Below, one piece after another: positions 20,006 to 30,867 of a DNA stretch of 64,000 nt; the stretch's first letter is position 1; each line of letters begins with the position of its first letter. Where the stretch lies: NCBI RefSeq assembly GCF_905404315.1, contig NC_066282.1:4550501-4614500 (forward strand). The letters run 5' to 3'. The notes beneath the pieces were generated by a model, which saw only the letters and a list, made by a program, of their open reading frames with translations, was not told the origin of the DNA and made no database searches. A program made the translations under genes and the position numbers. This DNA is from Leptidea sinapis. Lineage: Eukaryota > Arthropoda > Insecta > Lepidoptera > Pieridae.

Positions 20006-21172
20006 AGGAACTATATATTAAGGTTACGCTTGTCGATCATTCTAGACAAATGAAGTATTAAATTGAAAAGAAATAATTTATTTGTCTCATTATTATCTAG
20101 CTTTGTATGGAAACAAAGTAATATAAAAAACAACGCGTCGAAACTTCCACATTTTCACGGTAGTTTTAACGCTTCTTTGTGCGTAAATAAACAGCTTATA
20201 GAGTTGGAAAATGGCGAATCTGTTACCATACAGGGATAGATTAGTTAAAAATTAGGTAAAAATTCAAACAGTTTTTTTTTGAACAGGTGCATCCAGTGTT
20301 TTTTTTTTTTTTTTTCAAAATATTCATACACTCAATAGCCTGTCATGGCATACCATCACGAGGTGTACGCGCCACATATGGTGGGCATACTGAGCTCCAG
20401 ATCTATTCTAGGCTCTTAAGCGGGCGGGTGTCACGAGTTGAGGAAGTCCATATTTTGCACAATTACAAAATGTGTTTCCTAATCCAGTATCTGCCGTTTC
20501 GTCATTCCCAGCACAACCCCGAAATCATCCCTTCACCAAAGAAGAATGGAGGCACTTACTTGAAGTGTTCTTCCGTACAGACTTCTTCACGTTTCGGGGT
20601 CCCGATTACGACTCCAGGCAGGCGACTCGCACAAAATACGTCGCGTTTTGACTGTAGCACTGTTATGCGAATGAAACCAGCACCAAGCCCACATTAATGC
20701 ACCAAAATTACTCAAATTTTATCACAGCACACGTGATTTTGAGCGTGACCTGAGCGCACTAGCGTCACTTTCACACATGATGTTAGATGAGATAGCATTC
20801 ATCTTAGCTGTGTCCAACAACGAGTTTGAGCCGTCGACTAGTGTAGGGTACACTAAGTACATACTACAAAATGAAATACGAGATTACCTAACTCCACCGC
20901 ATAGGAAACATTAATACCAGATCCTACAAACCGAAAGCAATTAGTGTCAGCTAAAGTTAAATTGAAATTTGAACTTTTCGAAAGATACAGAGTTTCTGCT
21001 AGTTTGGGTTAATATTCTTATTGCAATGAAAATATGTTCTGGTTCAAAGTCAAAGTGAAAGAAAGAGTTTATTTTCATTTTGTTGTTTCATTGTTCTTCA
21101 CAATAAAACTAGATAGCAGTTTTATATTTATTCATCGTAAAAGTTTTTGAAACAATTTATATTTTTGTTACC
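20006..21172. other. Unassigned stretch containing a GC-richer block
   Basis: 20340-20790 is clearly richer in G and C than its flanks and matches no repeat in the window. A 136-codon plus reading (20287-20697) starts in a poly-T tract and shows no domain. On the minus strand GTAAGTG follows CACTTCAA, a strong donor-like site near 20549-20555. It may be an untranslated exon or promoter of an unknown gene, or unique repeat sequence. Confidence 0.3.
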
Positions 21173-21687
21173 TTAATATATATTATATTCCTTTTGTGCG
21201 TCTGTTGTAACTGAACTCCTCCTAAACGGCTGGACCGATTTTAATGAAACTTTCTGTGTGTCTTTAGGTAGATTCGAGGATGGTTTAGATTCACAATTGA
21301 ACTACCTCCTAAACGGCTGGACCAATTTTGATGAGTTTTTTGTGTGTTCCAGTGAATTTGAGATTGGTTTATATTCTCAATTTCGTCCATATCTTAATAT
21401 ATATATTTCTTTTATGCGTCTGTTATAACTGAACTCCTCCTAAGCGGCTGGATTAATGAAACTTTCTGTGTGTCTTCAGGTGTATTCGAGAATGGTTTAG
21501 ATTCACAATTGAACTACAGCTTAGGCTGGACCGATTTTGATGATTTTTGTGTGTTCCAGTGAATTTGAGATTGGTTTAGATTCTCAATTCTATCCATATA
21601 ATATGTATGTTAGTGAACTCCTCCTAACGGCTGGATCAATCTTACAAATTTAAGACGTGTGTACAGGACGTCTGTCGGGTCCACTAG
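21173..21687 (+). mobile_element. Helitron-like element with internal duplication
   Basis: Ends GACGTCTGTCGGGTCCACTAG followed by T. The interior contains an approximately 240-bp module twice, each with GAACTCCTCCTAA, CGGCTGGA, CTTTCTGTGTGTC and a TTCACAATTGAACTAC block. The 5' TC start is not clear. It is related to the elements at 6965 and 14683. Confidence 0.6.
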
Positions 21688-21721
21688 TAATCTTATATAA
21701 TTATTGTATAAAATAGGTAAT

Positions 21722-21895
21722 AAAAGGAGTAAAAGGCTTTTATTTTCTCAAAATTGATTTACTTAGAATTCTTTTTGATGTAATTTTTAATACTACTAAC
21801 GCTTCGGAAACAAATGGCGCTCTGAGAGAAAAGAAGCGGCGCAAGAAACTCTCCGAGCATTCTTTACTTGCGCTCTTTTTATTAAAATATAAAAA
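21722..21895 (-). mobile_element. LINE-C 3' UTR, antisense
   Basis: Plus strand shows AAAAGGCTTTTATTTTCTC, TAGAATTCTTTTTGATG, CAAATGGCGCTCTGAGAGA and AAGAAACTCTCCGAGCATTC, the reverse complement of the LINE-C 3' UTR. The coding part is absent. Confidence 0.75.
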
Positions 21896-22144
21896 AAGAA
21901 AAACAGATTTTTTTTACTTCTTTACTCATAAAATTTAAAACTTTTATTTACAATATTATTAATATTATTTACTTCTCTTTGTAAAAGTATTTAAAAAAAT
22001 GTTTATTAATATTATATAAATAATTATATAATGTGATCTTTTAATATATATATTATCTTTTTAAGTTCAACAAATTTAAAATTTATTATAAAAACAATTT
22101 GTTTTTTTTTAAAGTGATAACCCTCACTTATAGAATTAAAAAAC

Positions 22145-22280
22145 CAAATAAAATTTGAAAAACAAAATTTTATGAACGATGCGGGATTCTCAGTAGGTTA
22201 GAGCACCCGCTCGGAACACCGGAGGACGTGGGTTCGAATCCCGCATCGTTCATAAAATTTTGTTTTTCAAATTTTATTTG
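22145..22280 (+). repeat. Perfect 45-bp inverted repeat enclosing tRNA-like core
   Basis: 22145-22189 is the exact reverse complement of 22236-22280 (checked base by base), around a 46-nt loop. The loop plus inner arm contains TAGGTTAGAGC and GTGGGTTCGAATCCC, the S-T tRNA-like core. The right arm is the normal S-T 3' side (CCGCATCGTTCATAAAATTT). The left arm is its mirror copy and replaces the normal 5' side seen at 62500-62520. Confidence 0.9.
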
Positions 22281-22348
22281 TGTTTATAATAAAAGTCAAG
22301 GTTTGTAAGTCAATTGAGCCAAAACGTTTTACTTACAACACTTTTCTC

Positions 22349-22510
22349 TTACAAATAGGCGTTGTATACAAAAGGATTAATAGAATCAGATGTTAGGCGA
22401 TTTCTTGTTTTGCAGACAATACTTCCCGACAAAGAGAAAACACGTTCATTCTCCGTTGATGTCGGCTGAATAGTGATAATTTCGTTGCCCAGTTGACGCA
22501 AGATAACTCA
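22349..22510 (-). pseudogene. hAT transposase C-terminal relic
   Basis: Minus strand, reading down from about 22510: QLGNEIITIQPTSTENERVF, SLSGSIVCKTRNRLTSDS, ending INPFVYNAYL and TAA at 22349. The PTSTxxERVFSxxGxIVxxxRNRL pattern is the hAT C-terminal dimerisation region (hATC), where LLFL normally follows. Upstream frames (to 22721) are disrupted. It is the broken end of a domesticated or dead hAT element; no TIR was recognised. Confidence 0.75.
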
Positions 22511-22861
22511 AGATTTTCTTTAAATTTCTAGATAACTGAATGTGACTGCAATTGTCAAAAGATTTATCTGTCTGGATGGCTGTTTTTACTTCAATTGATT
22601 TCTCGAGTTCTCGAGGTGTTGAGATTCTCTCCGTCTCGACTAAAGACAAATTTGTCGAGAATTCTCGAGCAGATAACCTATTCTTATACCCTTTTTTGTA
22701 AGAAAAAAAATGTGTAACCAAACAAATATCCTAGATTTTTTTATTCATAGTGCTACTTCACGTTTGTATAAAGAACAATATTATATTAAAGAAGGTAATA
22801 AACACAACCAATAAAAATATTACAATATCGCATAATTTTATCAAATAACGTTTAGTTAATT

Positions 22862-23220
22862 AAATATAACGACCGAGCCTTTTCGGATTTTTAAGAATAT
22901 ACAAAACTTGCACAAAAAAAACTAATAGGACATCTGGATTCGAACCGGGGTCTTCTGCTTTCCGGATCATCCAATGTCCCATCTGAGCTATAATAGTCTT
23001 GTATATAGTGGCGAAATTTACCTTTGTATTCTAATGTTATTGTAGCTGTTTCTCATTCAAACATGGATAAAACCATTTTTTTTTAAATTGAAACCTAGCT
23101 AGATCGATTTATCACCCCCGAAATCCCCTGCATACTAAATTTTATGAATATCGTTGGAGCTGTTTCCGAGATTCAGATTATATATATATATGCAAGAATT
23201 GCTCGTTTAAAATATAAGAT
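22862..23220 (-). mobile_element. S-U repeat with tRNA-like core, copy 2
   Basis: Inverted copy of 13885-14235, about 8.6 kb away. Reading minus: GAATCTCGGAAACAGCTCC, the tRNA-like block with GGTTCGAATCC, then AATCCGAAAAGGCTCGGTCG. The end hairpin of copy 1 (CCGAGC/GCTCGG) is damaged here (CCGAAA/GCTCGG). Confidence 0.7.
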
Positions 23221-24127
23221 ATATAATGTAACCTAAATATATTGAAATTGATTCAATTCTCGTCCAATGGTGGTGATTCATTAGTTACTAAAGGCTTATG
23301 GTAGCTAAAGTATGTATAAAATTGGTCTAGTTGTAAGATAATCTTTCTCTCTCTGTCTAATGACTAATATGTAGGAAAGAACCTGGATAGGCAAAGAACA
23401 GTAACGGTGTCAATTCCGCCAATATTTGTCTTCAAACAATTTGACACGTGTTTCGCCTCTTGGCGAGTTTGGCGAGTCAGCATTTCTTGAGGATTCCTAA
23501 AGATCTTGTAAAAATTGAGATAACCGAAATCCACTTCGTTTTAAGCAACTGTTCGCTTTCAAACTTAGCCGGATTATATTCGTCAGCCTTAGAAGCAGCC
23601 CATTTAACATTAATGTTAATATGATCTAAAACAGAGCTCCCTTGTTACATGGCAGGTGAACCTCAAGCTAAGCCAATAAGAACCTACAGGTGCTTTTGAG
23701 TTACGCAAACGGACCGAACGTGACAATTTAGTTCAAATACAGTCCCCATTAATTATCCACGTCGGCTGTTACTCCCCTCCTGGGCCCTGCCTTCCCGAGG
23801 ACAAAACAGTGAATTTAATTAAATGCAAACATAGTCACAATGTTGTCGGTACGAAGTTTGAGCGCTCTTCCGTTTTTAGGAGCGCTGTGATTCGCAACTG
23901 TGTGTGTTAAATTATATTCAGTAAGTTTAAACAATAGTTACCACTTAGTTATATAATTCACAAGCTTTGAGACTGCGTAATTATTTTCGTCCGGGAGTAG
24001 GGACAAGCACATGTTGACAAAAGTTGATTGCAATGAATAAATAAAGATTATGATGAAGTTTGTTAACAATCTTCCAATTTATTCTCTACAAAAGATATCA
24101 TTGAAGTTAAAACTTCTTTAAGCACGC
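23221..24127. other. Unassigned stretch
   Basis: Mixed-composition sequence with no recognisable gene, element or second copy in the window. No long reading frame. Confidence 0.4.
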
Positions 24128-24735
24128 TTGACTTGGGGAGTAAGCTGGTGAATGCGTGACGAGAGTGTTACGAACGAACGCTACCGTCACACGAACGGTG
24201 ATTTATTGACTTGGGGAAAAAGCTGGTGAATGCGTAAGGAGAGTGTTACGAACGAACGCTAGCGCTACGCGAACGGTGATATCTTGACTTAGGGAAAAAG
24301 CTGGTGAATGCGTGACGTGAGTGTTACAAACCAACGCCAGCGTTACGCGAACGGTGATTTCTTGACTTGGGGGAAAAAGCTGGTGAATGCGTGATGAAAG
24401 CTTAACGAAAGAACGCTAGCGTGACGCGAACGGTGATATCTTGACTTGGGGAGTAAGCTGGTGAATGCGTAAGGAGAGAGTTATAAAAGCACGCTAGCGT
24501 TACGCGAACGATGATATCTTGACTTGGGGAGTAAGCTGATGAATGCGTAAGGAGAGAGTTACAAAAGAACGCTAGCGTTACGCGAACGGTGATATCTTGA
24601 CTTGGGGAGAAAGCTGGTGAATGCGTGACGTGAGTGTTACAAACGAACGCTAGCGTTACGCGAACGGTGATATCTTGATTTGAGTAGTAAGCTGGTGAAT
24701 GCGTGATGAGAGCGTTACGTGAACGGTGATTTATT
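24128..24735. repeat. 78-bp minisatellite, eight units
   Basis: Units start TTGACTT at 24128, 24206, 24284, 24362, 24441, 24519, 24597 and 24675. Spacing is 78 bp except for one 79; the last unit is shortened to about 60 bp. Most units contain the 12-bp palindrome AACGCTAGCGTT, then ACGCGAACGGTGAT. Units 5-7 and 2-3 are open in one minus-strand frame (DITVRVTLAF...), but there is no ATG, and stops or a frameshift break units 1, 4 and 8. Confidence 0.93.
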
Positions 24736-25251
24736 TAATGTGGTACATTAATTTTTTATTTTATTTCAGTCTTGCGGTCTTTTAGCACACTCGCTTTTTT
24801 CAAATTTGCAAATTTATTTCGACTTGTACAGCTATTTTTACAATAATCAGTTCGAATGAAAATATAAATCTCTTTTAGAAACTGTATCTCTTTTATACTG
24901 CCTACGGGACAGCTTCAGATTACTGACAGTAGAAGGTAGTAATTTATCTCTACCTGTAGATAGTATATTGGAAACGGCCGACAAACACTTCACTAAACTA
25001 TCAATGATAATAATTTATTATGTGACTCACTGACAAGTAAACCTTGAAAACATTATGAAATAGTAATGGTAGGTGAAAACTAAAATTACTTAATATAAGT
25101 CATAACATTTTATATGACTCACTGGAAGGGAGAACTTTAATGTCATAGTAACGATAGAAAAACATAAGTCACCGAGTACATAGAAGGATTCGCTTTCATT
25201 GGATTATATTCTTGCTATGGCTTTTGACGGATTCATAAATCAATCCTTTTT
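24736..25251. other. Unassigned stretch with a MITE end
   Basis: 24895-24980 (GACAGCTTCAGATTACTGAC through ATATTGGAAACGGCCG) matches the right end of the MITE at 54580-54872. The left half is missing. Otherwise AT-rich with no gene. Confidence 0.45.
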
Positions 25252-25450
25252 AGGGTTTCGTAGCCAAATAGCAAAAAACGGAACTCTTATATATTCATCA
25301 TGTCTGTCGGTCCGTATGTCACAGCCACTTTTTTCCGAAACTATAAGAACTATGCTGTTGAAACGTAAGTAGATGAATTCTGTAAACCGCATTAAGATTT
25401 TCAAACAAAAATAAAAAAACAATAAATTTTGGGGGTTCCCTATACTTAGA
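25252..25450. repeat. GGGTTCCGT...ACGGAACCC dispersed repeat, copy 1
   Basis: GTAGCCAAATAGCAAAAAACG, CATCATGTCTGTCGGTCC, ATAAGAACTATGCTGTTG and TTTGGGGGTTCCCTATACTT recur in the same order at 45925-46120. The edge can fold, because GGGTTTCGT lies opposite ACGGAACTC. It is widespread in insects to my knowledge; its class is unclear to me. The minus reading here (25240-25560) is incidental. Confidence 0.6.
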
Positions 25451-26039
25451 ACTGAGTAAAGTGAGTAGAGTAAAGCTCGTACAATTTCATTCGATGAAAT
25501 TCGAAAATAGATTGCGAAATATATAAGTAACCGTTTCATTAAAAATGGCATGAAAAACAAGCAATTATTCCAATGATTAATAATTGGAATAAAGTGTAGC
25601 TTGATATCGTTTGCCTTTCATATTGCTTTCATCTCATACTCGATTGAACAAGCGTCACGTAGTACGGGTAGAGGGTTCTCGTTTCGAGTGACAGAATGGA
25701 GTGCGTGGTCCACTTGAACTCCCAATGTTTTGTTTACGTTTCTGAATAAACACGAGGTGATAATGTGGATTGTTCTTGATGAGCTATTTGGTGTTAAAGT
25801 AGAGTAAGAGCTTGATGTTATGTTACATATTTTAAATAGGGTTGTATCGAGTAGCAAACATTGTTTACACAATGAACATTTTGAAGTTAATTACAGTCGA
25901 GAATTTATTTGATACAAATTTAAGAGACACTCAAGGCTGGGATTTTGTTGGCTGGTATATAGTTTTAAAAATCATTACGATGCTGTAAATCTTGAAAATT
26001 TTGCTTATTTTATTGAAAGTCACTCTGTAAAAGGCATCT
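25451..26039. other. Unassigned stretch
   Basis: No gene recognised. The 84-codon minus reading at 25618-25872 has no known motif and no flanking splice pattern that I can support. Confidence 0.4.
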
Positions 26040-26175
26040 TTTAAGGCTGGCAACGCATATCTGGTGTTGCGGATGTCGTGAGCATTAGGTAGAGTTAGTC
26101 CGTCTTTTGTGAGGCGATGTATATGCAACATGATCCCAGAAAATCTACAAAACAAAATGTGTAAAGAAATTCAAA
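26040..26175 (+). mobile_element. LINE tail fragment followed by LINE-D coding fragment
   Basis: 26040-26092 (AAGGCTGGCAACGC, CTGGTGTTGCGGATGTC) is a Jockey-type 3' tail different from LINE-A. 26093-26175 reads SFVRRCICNMIPENLQNK, matching LINE-D's SFVGRCICFYKIPDNIQNK at 48529-48903. Two unrelated LINE pieces are thus joined. Confidence 0.55.
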
Positions 26176-26606
26176 ATCCTTAATTTTGTAAAGGTTACTA
26201 ATAATATAAGTGAACCGCCTGCCAGGGCAGGTATCGTGGGGCATTAGCAATAGTAATTTATAGAGATAACTGGTTACATGGAAGCCGTTCTGAATCAAAC
26301 CTACGTAATGTCGGAGTTGCTCATGCATGAAGAGAACTCCATCTTACTTGAGATTTGGTTAATGGTAGTTTAATTAAACTTCGCTTGAAACGTTGCCAAA
26401 CGATTTCACGTTACTAGACCGATAACCACACCCCAGTTTGTGGAACTCTACTATTTCATTCAAATCTTTTACTGCGATTTGATATTTGACATCGTCACAA
26501 ATTTTTATGATTATAATCATAGTCTTACAATACACTAGCGTATAGACAAACAAAGCGTCCGAGAGAGAAGAACATCTATAACGGAGACACAGCAAGATAG
26601 AAAAGA

Positions 26607-27390
26607 AAAGGACAATCTGCATTTCACTATCAAAATAACTGTAGTAGAATAATTAATTAGTCATTAAAAAAGGACAATCAGCGTTTCACTATCAATATAA
26701 CTGACTGTAGTAGAATAATTAATCAGTAATTAAAAATGGACAATCTGCATTTCAGTATCAAAATAGCTATAGTAGAATAATTAATTAGTCATTAAAAAGG
26801 ACAATACGCATTTCACTATCTTAAAACTGTGGTAGAAAAATTATTTAGTCATTAAAAAAGGACAATCTGCATTTCACTATCAAAATTAGTATAGTAGAAT
26901 AATCTATTATTGAATAAAAAAGGACAATATGCATTTAACTATCAAAATGACTGTACTGGAATAATTAACTAGTCATTCAAAAAGGATAATCTGCATTTCA
27001 CTATCAAAATAACTTTTTTTTAAAGAATCCTAACGGATCCCACTGCGGGACAAAGGCCACCCCTATTTTACTCCATATTTTATCTTGGTCCTGTACCAAC
27101 TCCGACCAGGTCTTATTATAAGTAACTAGATTGTCACGCCATAGTTTTCGGGGTCTGCCTCGGCGTCTTTGCCCGTTCCGAGGCACCCAATGCGTGACGA
27201 CCTGTGCCTATCGGTCTGTGTGCATCTGACACATATGATCAATTATATATATGATTACTATAATGTAGTAACTATTAAATCATTAAAAAAGGACAATCTG
27301 CATTACACTATCAAAATAAACTGTAGAAGAATAATAAATTATTAGTCATTAAAAAAAGGACAATCTGCATTTCACTATCAAAATAAATAT
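26607..27390. repeat. 62-bp tandem array, nine units, interrupted
   Basis: GGACAAT (or GGATAAT) starts units at 26610, 26672, 26738, 26800, 26860, 26922 and 26984. After an insertion, further units start at 27291 and 27358. Each unit continues CTGCATTTCACTATCAAAAT and ends TTAGTCATTAAAAAA. Spacing is 60-67 bp. Non-coding satellite-like sequence. Confidence 0.9.
27014..27257 (-). mobile_element. Non-LTR retrotransposon 3' end inside the array
   Basis: The minus strand encodes NGQRRRGRPRKLWRDNLVTY, then WSELVQDQDKIW and GVAFVPQWDP, and the tail ends in a poly-A run (T-run at 27014-27021 on plus). The RRGRPRKxWRD motif is the familiar C-terminal end of insect RT ORFs. The array resumes at about 27258, so this element inserted after the array had formed. 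Confidence 0.75.
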
Positions 27391-28175
27391 CGTAATTCCA
27401 TGGATTTCATTCCTGTTAATCCGACAACCCATCCGGACAAAATACACCAAGAGTTGAAAGTGAACGAACATAGCAATATGTACAATTTCCAAGCAATTTA
27501 ACTTTTACGTGGTGCGGCTGCTATCTAGCTCACGTTAATAGGAGCGTTCTGTCACGTTTGCGATAAAGGAATAAACGTGACGTCATATAAACTTCTATGT
27601 GATTTATGTTAATTTAATTTTCTCATTCACACATAAATATACATTGCAGTGTAAGCTTTGGTATACAGTTTTGACTGTAGATTGTATAAATTACGAATTT
27701 TACATCTTTTTCAGTTTTTTTTAAACCTAAATCGGTGAATTCCGCTGTTACCCCACCTCGAGTCTTTCAGAGTAGAGTCAAAGAGGTAGTAGTCAAACTG
27801 TTGGCGTAAATAGACCAGACGCAGCACCTGGAATTGCCTCAGTTGATGTTCTTTTCCGTATACCAATGTTTTTCATTGTCTTAAATTGATTTCACTTCAT
27901 AATTATTTTATAAAAGTAAACATACGTGTAAAATTACTTATAGGTTTGGTATTATTTTAGAAGTCATTGAATTATTTTCGTTTCAACAAATCATCAACAA
28001 TTATGTTTATAATCATTATTAGCGTGTGTTAGTACACTGCTGAACATAATATGCCCCACCCATAGCACTGAATCCGATGTTCGGCTATTCTCAGCAAGTT
28101 AAATCCTGTGTATATCGTCGGTCCATGTATTCGTATGGTGCTCTACAGTACGTTTTCCGAATCGCCGTCTCAACT
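27391..28175. other. Unassigned stretch
   Basis: No gene or known repeat recognised between the 62-bp array and the 729-bp duplication. Confidence 0.4.
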
Positions 28176-28904
28176 AAAGAACACATCGGTTAGTTTTCTA
28201 TCGGAATAACTTATTAGATATGATTTTTCAATTAATATGCATTTGAAAAATCACTACGATCTCTATTGGGTAAATCCAGAATCATTCTGTACTTGTCTAC
28301 GTAGACTTACGCTCTACATTGCTACATCGTACAGAGCTACGACGCTACGGCAGTATAACACTGGACACGCGCTACAGGTGCTACAGTGCTGTGCTTCACC
28401 GTATAGAGCTACGAGCTATGGCGGTACAACACTCAAAAAGCGAAAAGTGTGTTCTCATATTATTATGTTAGTTTATTCGCGGGTCTAATGTCCGAAAAAC
28501 TCTTTTGATTCCTCTGGAGCTACAAGAGACTTTGGATTGCGGTGATTACTTACCAGGCGTGATCCGTACTTATGCGCGTTAGTCCTTTATTTGATTAAAA
28601 ATATATTATACCTACACAAATTTTATTTTTTGTATAAAAAATTGATGGACGATGCGCGATTCAAATCCACGTCTCTCGTAGTATGTTCCAGCGATTTCAT
28701 CACCCAGCAAACTAAAAATTAATAAATTGCTTTTAATATACCGACTTATACACATTTTCTAAGCATTAGCACTGCTATCTGAAGTAATTCACATAACATT
28801 TTTATAACATAAGCGTATAATTTTCTGTCCCTTTTAACGCCTCCCATAAAACAAGCTTTAAGATGCGATCCAACGCCATAAAATATGAGCTTTCTTTATC
28901 TTTT
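28176..28904. repeat. 729-bp direct duplication, copy 1
   Basis: 28176-28904 is repeated at 28912-29640 with a constant offset of 736. I saw no mismatch by eye. It contains an 83-codon plus reading (28237-28488) of no known family. It also contains a degraded sense LINE-A tail (28495-28600: TTTTGATTCCTCTGG, GCGGTGATTACTTACC) and an antisense tRNA-like scrap (GATGCGCGATTCAAATCCAC) near 28653. Confidence 0.95.
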
Positions 28905-28911
28905 CTTTAAA

Positions 28912-29640
28912 AAAGAACACATCGGTTAGTTTTCTATCGGAATAACTTATTAGATATGATTTTTCAATTAATATGCATTTGAAAAATCACTACGATCTCT
29001 ATTGGGTAAATCCAGAATCATTCTGTACTTGTCTACGTAGACTTACGCTCTACATTGCTACATCGTACAGAGCTACGACGCTACGGCAGTATAACACTGG
29101 ACACGCGCTACAGGTGCTACAGTGCTGTGCTTCACCGTATAGAGCTACGAGCTATGGCGGTACAACACTCAAAAAGCGAAAAGTGTGTTCTCATATTATT
29201 ATGTTAGTTTATTCGCGGGTCTAATGTCCGAAAAACTCTTTTGATTCCTCTGGAGCTACAAGAGACTTTGGATTGCGGTGATTACTTACCAGGCGTGATC
29301 CGTACTTATGCGCGTTAGTCCTTTATTTGATTAAAAATATATTATACCTACACAAATTTTATTTTTTGTATAAAAAATTGATGGACGATGCGCGATTCAA
29401 ATCCACGTCTCTCGTAGTATGTTCCAGCGATTTCATCACCCAGCAAACTAAAAATTAATAAATTGCTTTTAATATACCGACTTATACACATTTTCTAAGC
29501 ATTAGCACTGCTATCTGAAGTAATTCACATAACATTTTTATAACATAAGCGTATAATTTTCTGTCCCTTTTAACGCCTCCCATAAAACAAGCTTTAAGAT
29601 GCGATCCAACGCCATAAAATATGAGCTTTCTTTATCTTTT
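28912..29640. repeat. 729-bp direct duplication, copy 2
   Basis: Apparently identical to copy 1; only seven bases (28905-28911) separate them. The left copy is preceded by CAACT and the right copy is followed by ATGTATTAC, so the event is a simple tandem. It could be a very recent duplication or an assembly artefact. Confidence 0.95.
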
Positions 29641-30224
29641 ATGTATTACTTGACTTTGTATGTTACAGTTAAGCTACAATGAAAAATAGTAATGAAATAT
29701 GTAAATTTTTGTCGTGTGTAAGTCGTAGACATTATTAACGGTTATATTACTGCTACTTACTCGTGAACTTTTGCTACTTGTGGTGGCTGGATTATCCTGT
29801 CATAGGGAATTTGGAATTTTTCGCCATTTCACATTTTTGTCGAGGCTATCGTAAATTTAAATTAAACCACAATAATGAAAGGAGGTGTAAAAGACAACAG
29901 AATTGCTGAGTCACCTTGAACAAAGAAGGTATGGAGCCGCTGGTATTAATAGATATAGGACCGTTCATAACTCAGTCTAATAATGTCCATTTCAGAGATT
30001 GTTAGTTATCGATAAAGTCCTGTTGGGTCTTTTGTTGTACCTTCGTCATAGATTGTTATCGACTTAATGAGAATCCGTATTAAATTAGAAAACTTTCAGC
30101 TGTAACTCCTAAATAATATAAGCCTTTATTCAGATAGTAGAATTACATATATATTTACATACTATCCTTAACTACACTACTTAACTAAATATCAGATATT
30201 CTGTCACTAAATGTTTGTTAAAAT
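29641..30224. other. Unassigned stretch
   Basis: AT-rich; no gene or repeat with a second copy in this window. Confidence 0.4.
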
Positions 30225-30470
30225 TATTAAAACTTTCGTGAGACAATTATAACTTTATTAATTAACACGGCTTAACTTACGAATTATCTGTGTCGTCTTT
30301 CATCAGGGTGAGTGTAGTGGGTTCGCGATAACGTCCCGTCTCATACTGCGGTCTTGTGCTGTACGCGGTTGGAAAGTCCGGGGCGCGCGGGGTTTGCGGG
30401 GTGCGCCGGTAGTGATGACTGACGAGCACGGTATCACTGACACTGTGTTACTATTGGTGTCCACGAGTGC
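30225..30470. repeat. Relative of the 6798 fold-back end, with GC-rich block
   Basis: ATTAAAACTTTCGTGAG and ACACGGCTTAACTTACGAA match the order at 6760-6815. The following 30300-30425 is unusually GC-rich (GGGGCGCGCGGGGTTTGCGG). The inverted arm present at 6888 is absent here. It may be the terminal part of a larger element of unknown type, or a promoter-like CpG block. Confidence 0.4.
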
Positions 30471-30867
30471 ACAAAATGTACTCAATATGTCCACTACGTG
30501 ATCATTGACACTTTTGTTCTTCCACTCTTTTCTATCTTTAGCTATGCTTGTCCATGTCTTGTCTACTATCGTCCTTAGCTGGTCTCACCATCTCCTGTAT
30601 TGTCTTCCCCGTTTCCTTTTCAGGTTTCTGGGATACCAGTATGTGATGTATTTGCTCCATTTGTTGTTGTACCCCGAAAGGAATACTCCTTCCAGCGCCA
30701 TTTAAGTTTTTTACAGCATAAGTGACATTATTTATTTTTGTTTTCTCTCTTATATCTATGTTTCGATATTTATCGGTGTTATTACAAAAAAAAAATTATA
30801 CAAGGCTTATTATACACTGACCTAACAATAACAACGTCTAAAAAGGAGTTTATGGAGGTAAGCCTAA
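30471..30867. other. Unassigned stretch
   Basis: No recognisable gene; the 66-codon plus reading at 30505-30705 has no known motif. Confidence 0.4.

Noticed and set aside
20287..20697. 136-codon plus-strand open reading as a protein
   Set aside because: It starts inside a poly-T tract (MHPVFFFFFF), has no recognisable motif and no supporting splice or promoter signal.
24128..24735. CRISPR array
   Set aside because: Units are contiguous with no unique spacers, in a eukaryotic context; it is a minisatellite.
26607..27390. CRISPR array
   Set aside because: The whole 62-bp unit repeats with gradual divergence rather than constant repeats with unique spacers.
28237..29224. Paired 83-codon readings as a duplicated gene
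   Set aside because: Identity only reflects the 729-bp duplication; the protein is unrecognised, and adjacent sequence is LINE-A tail and a tRNA-like scrap.
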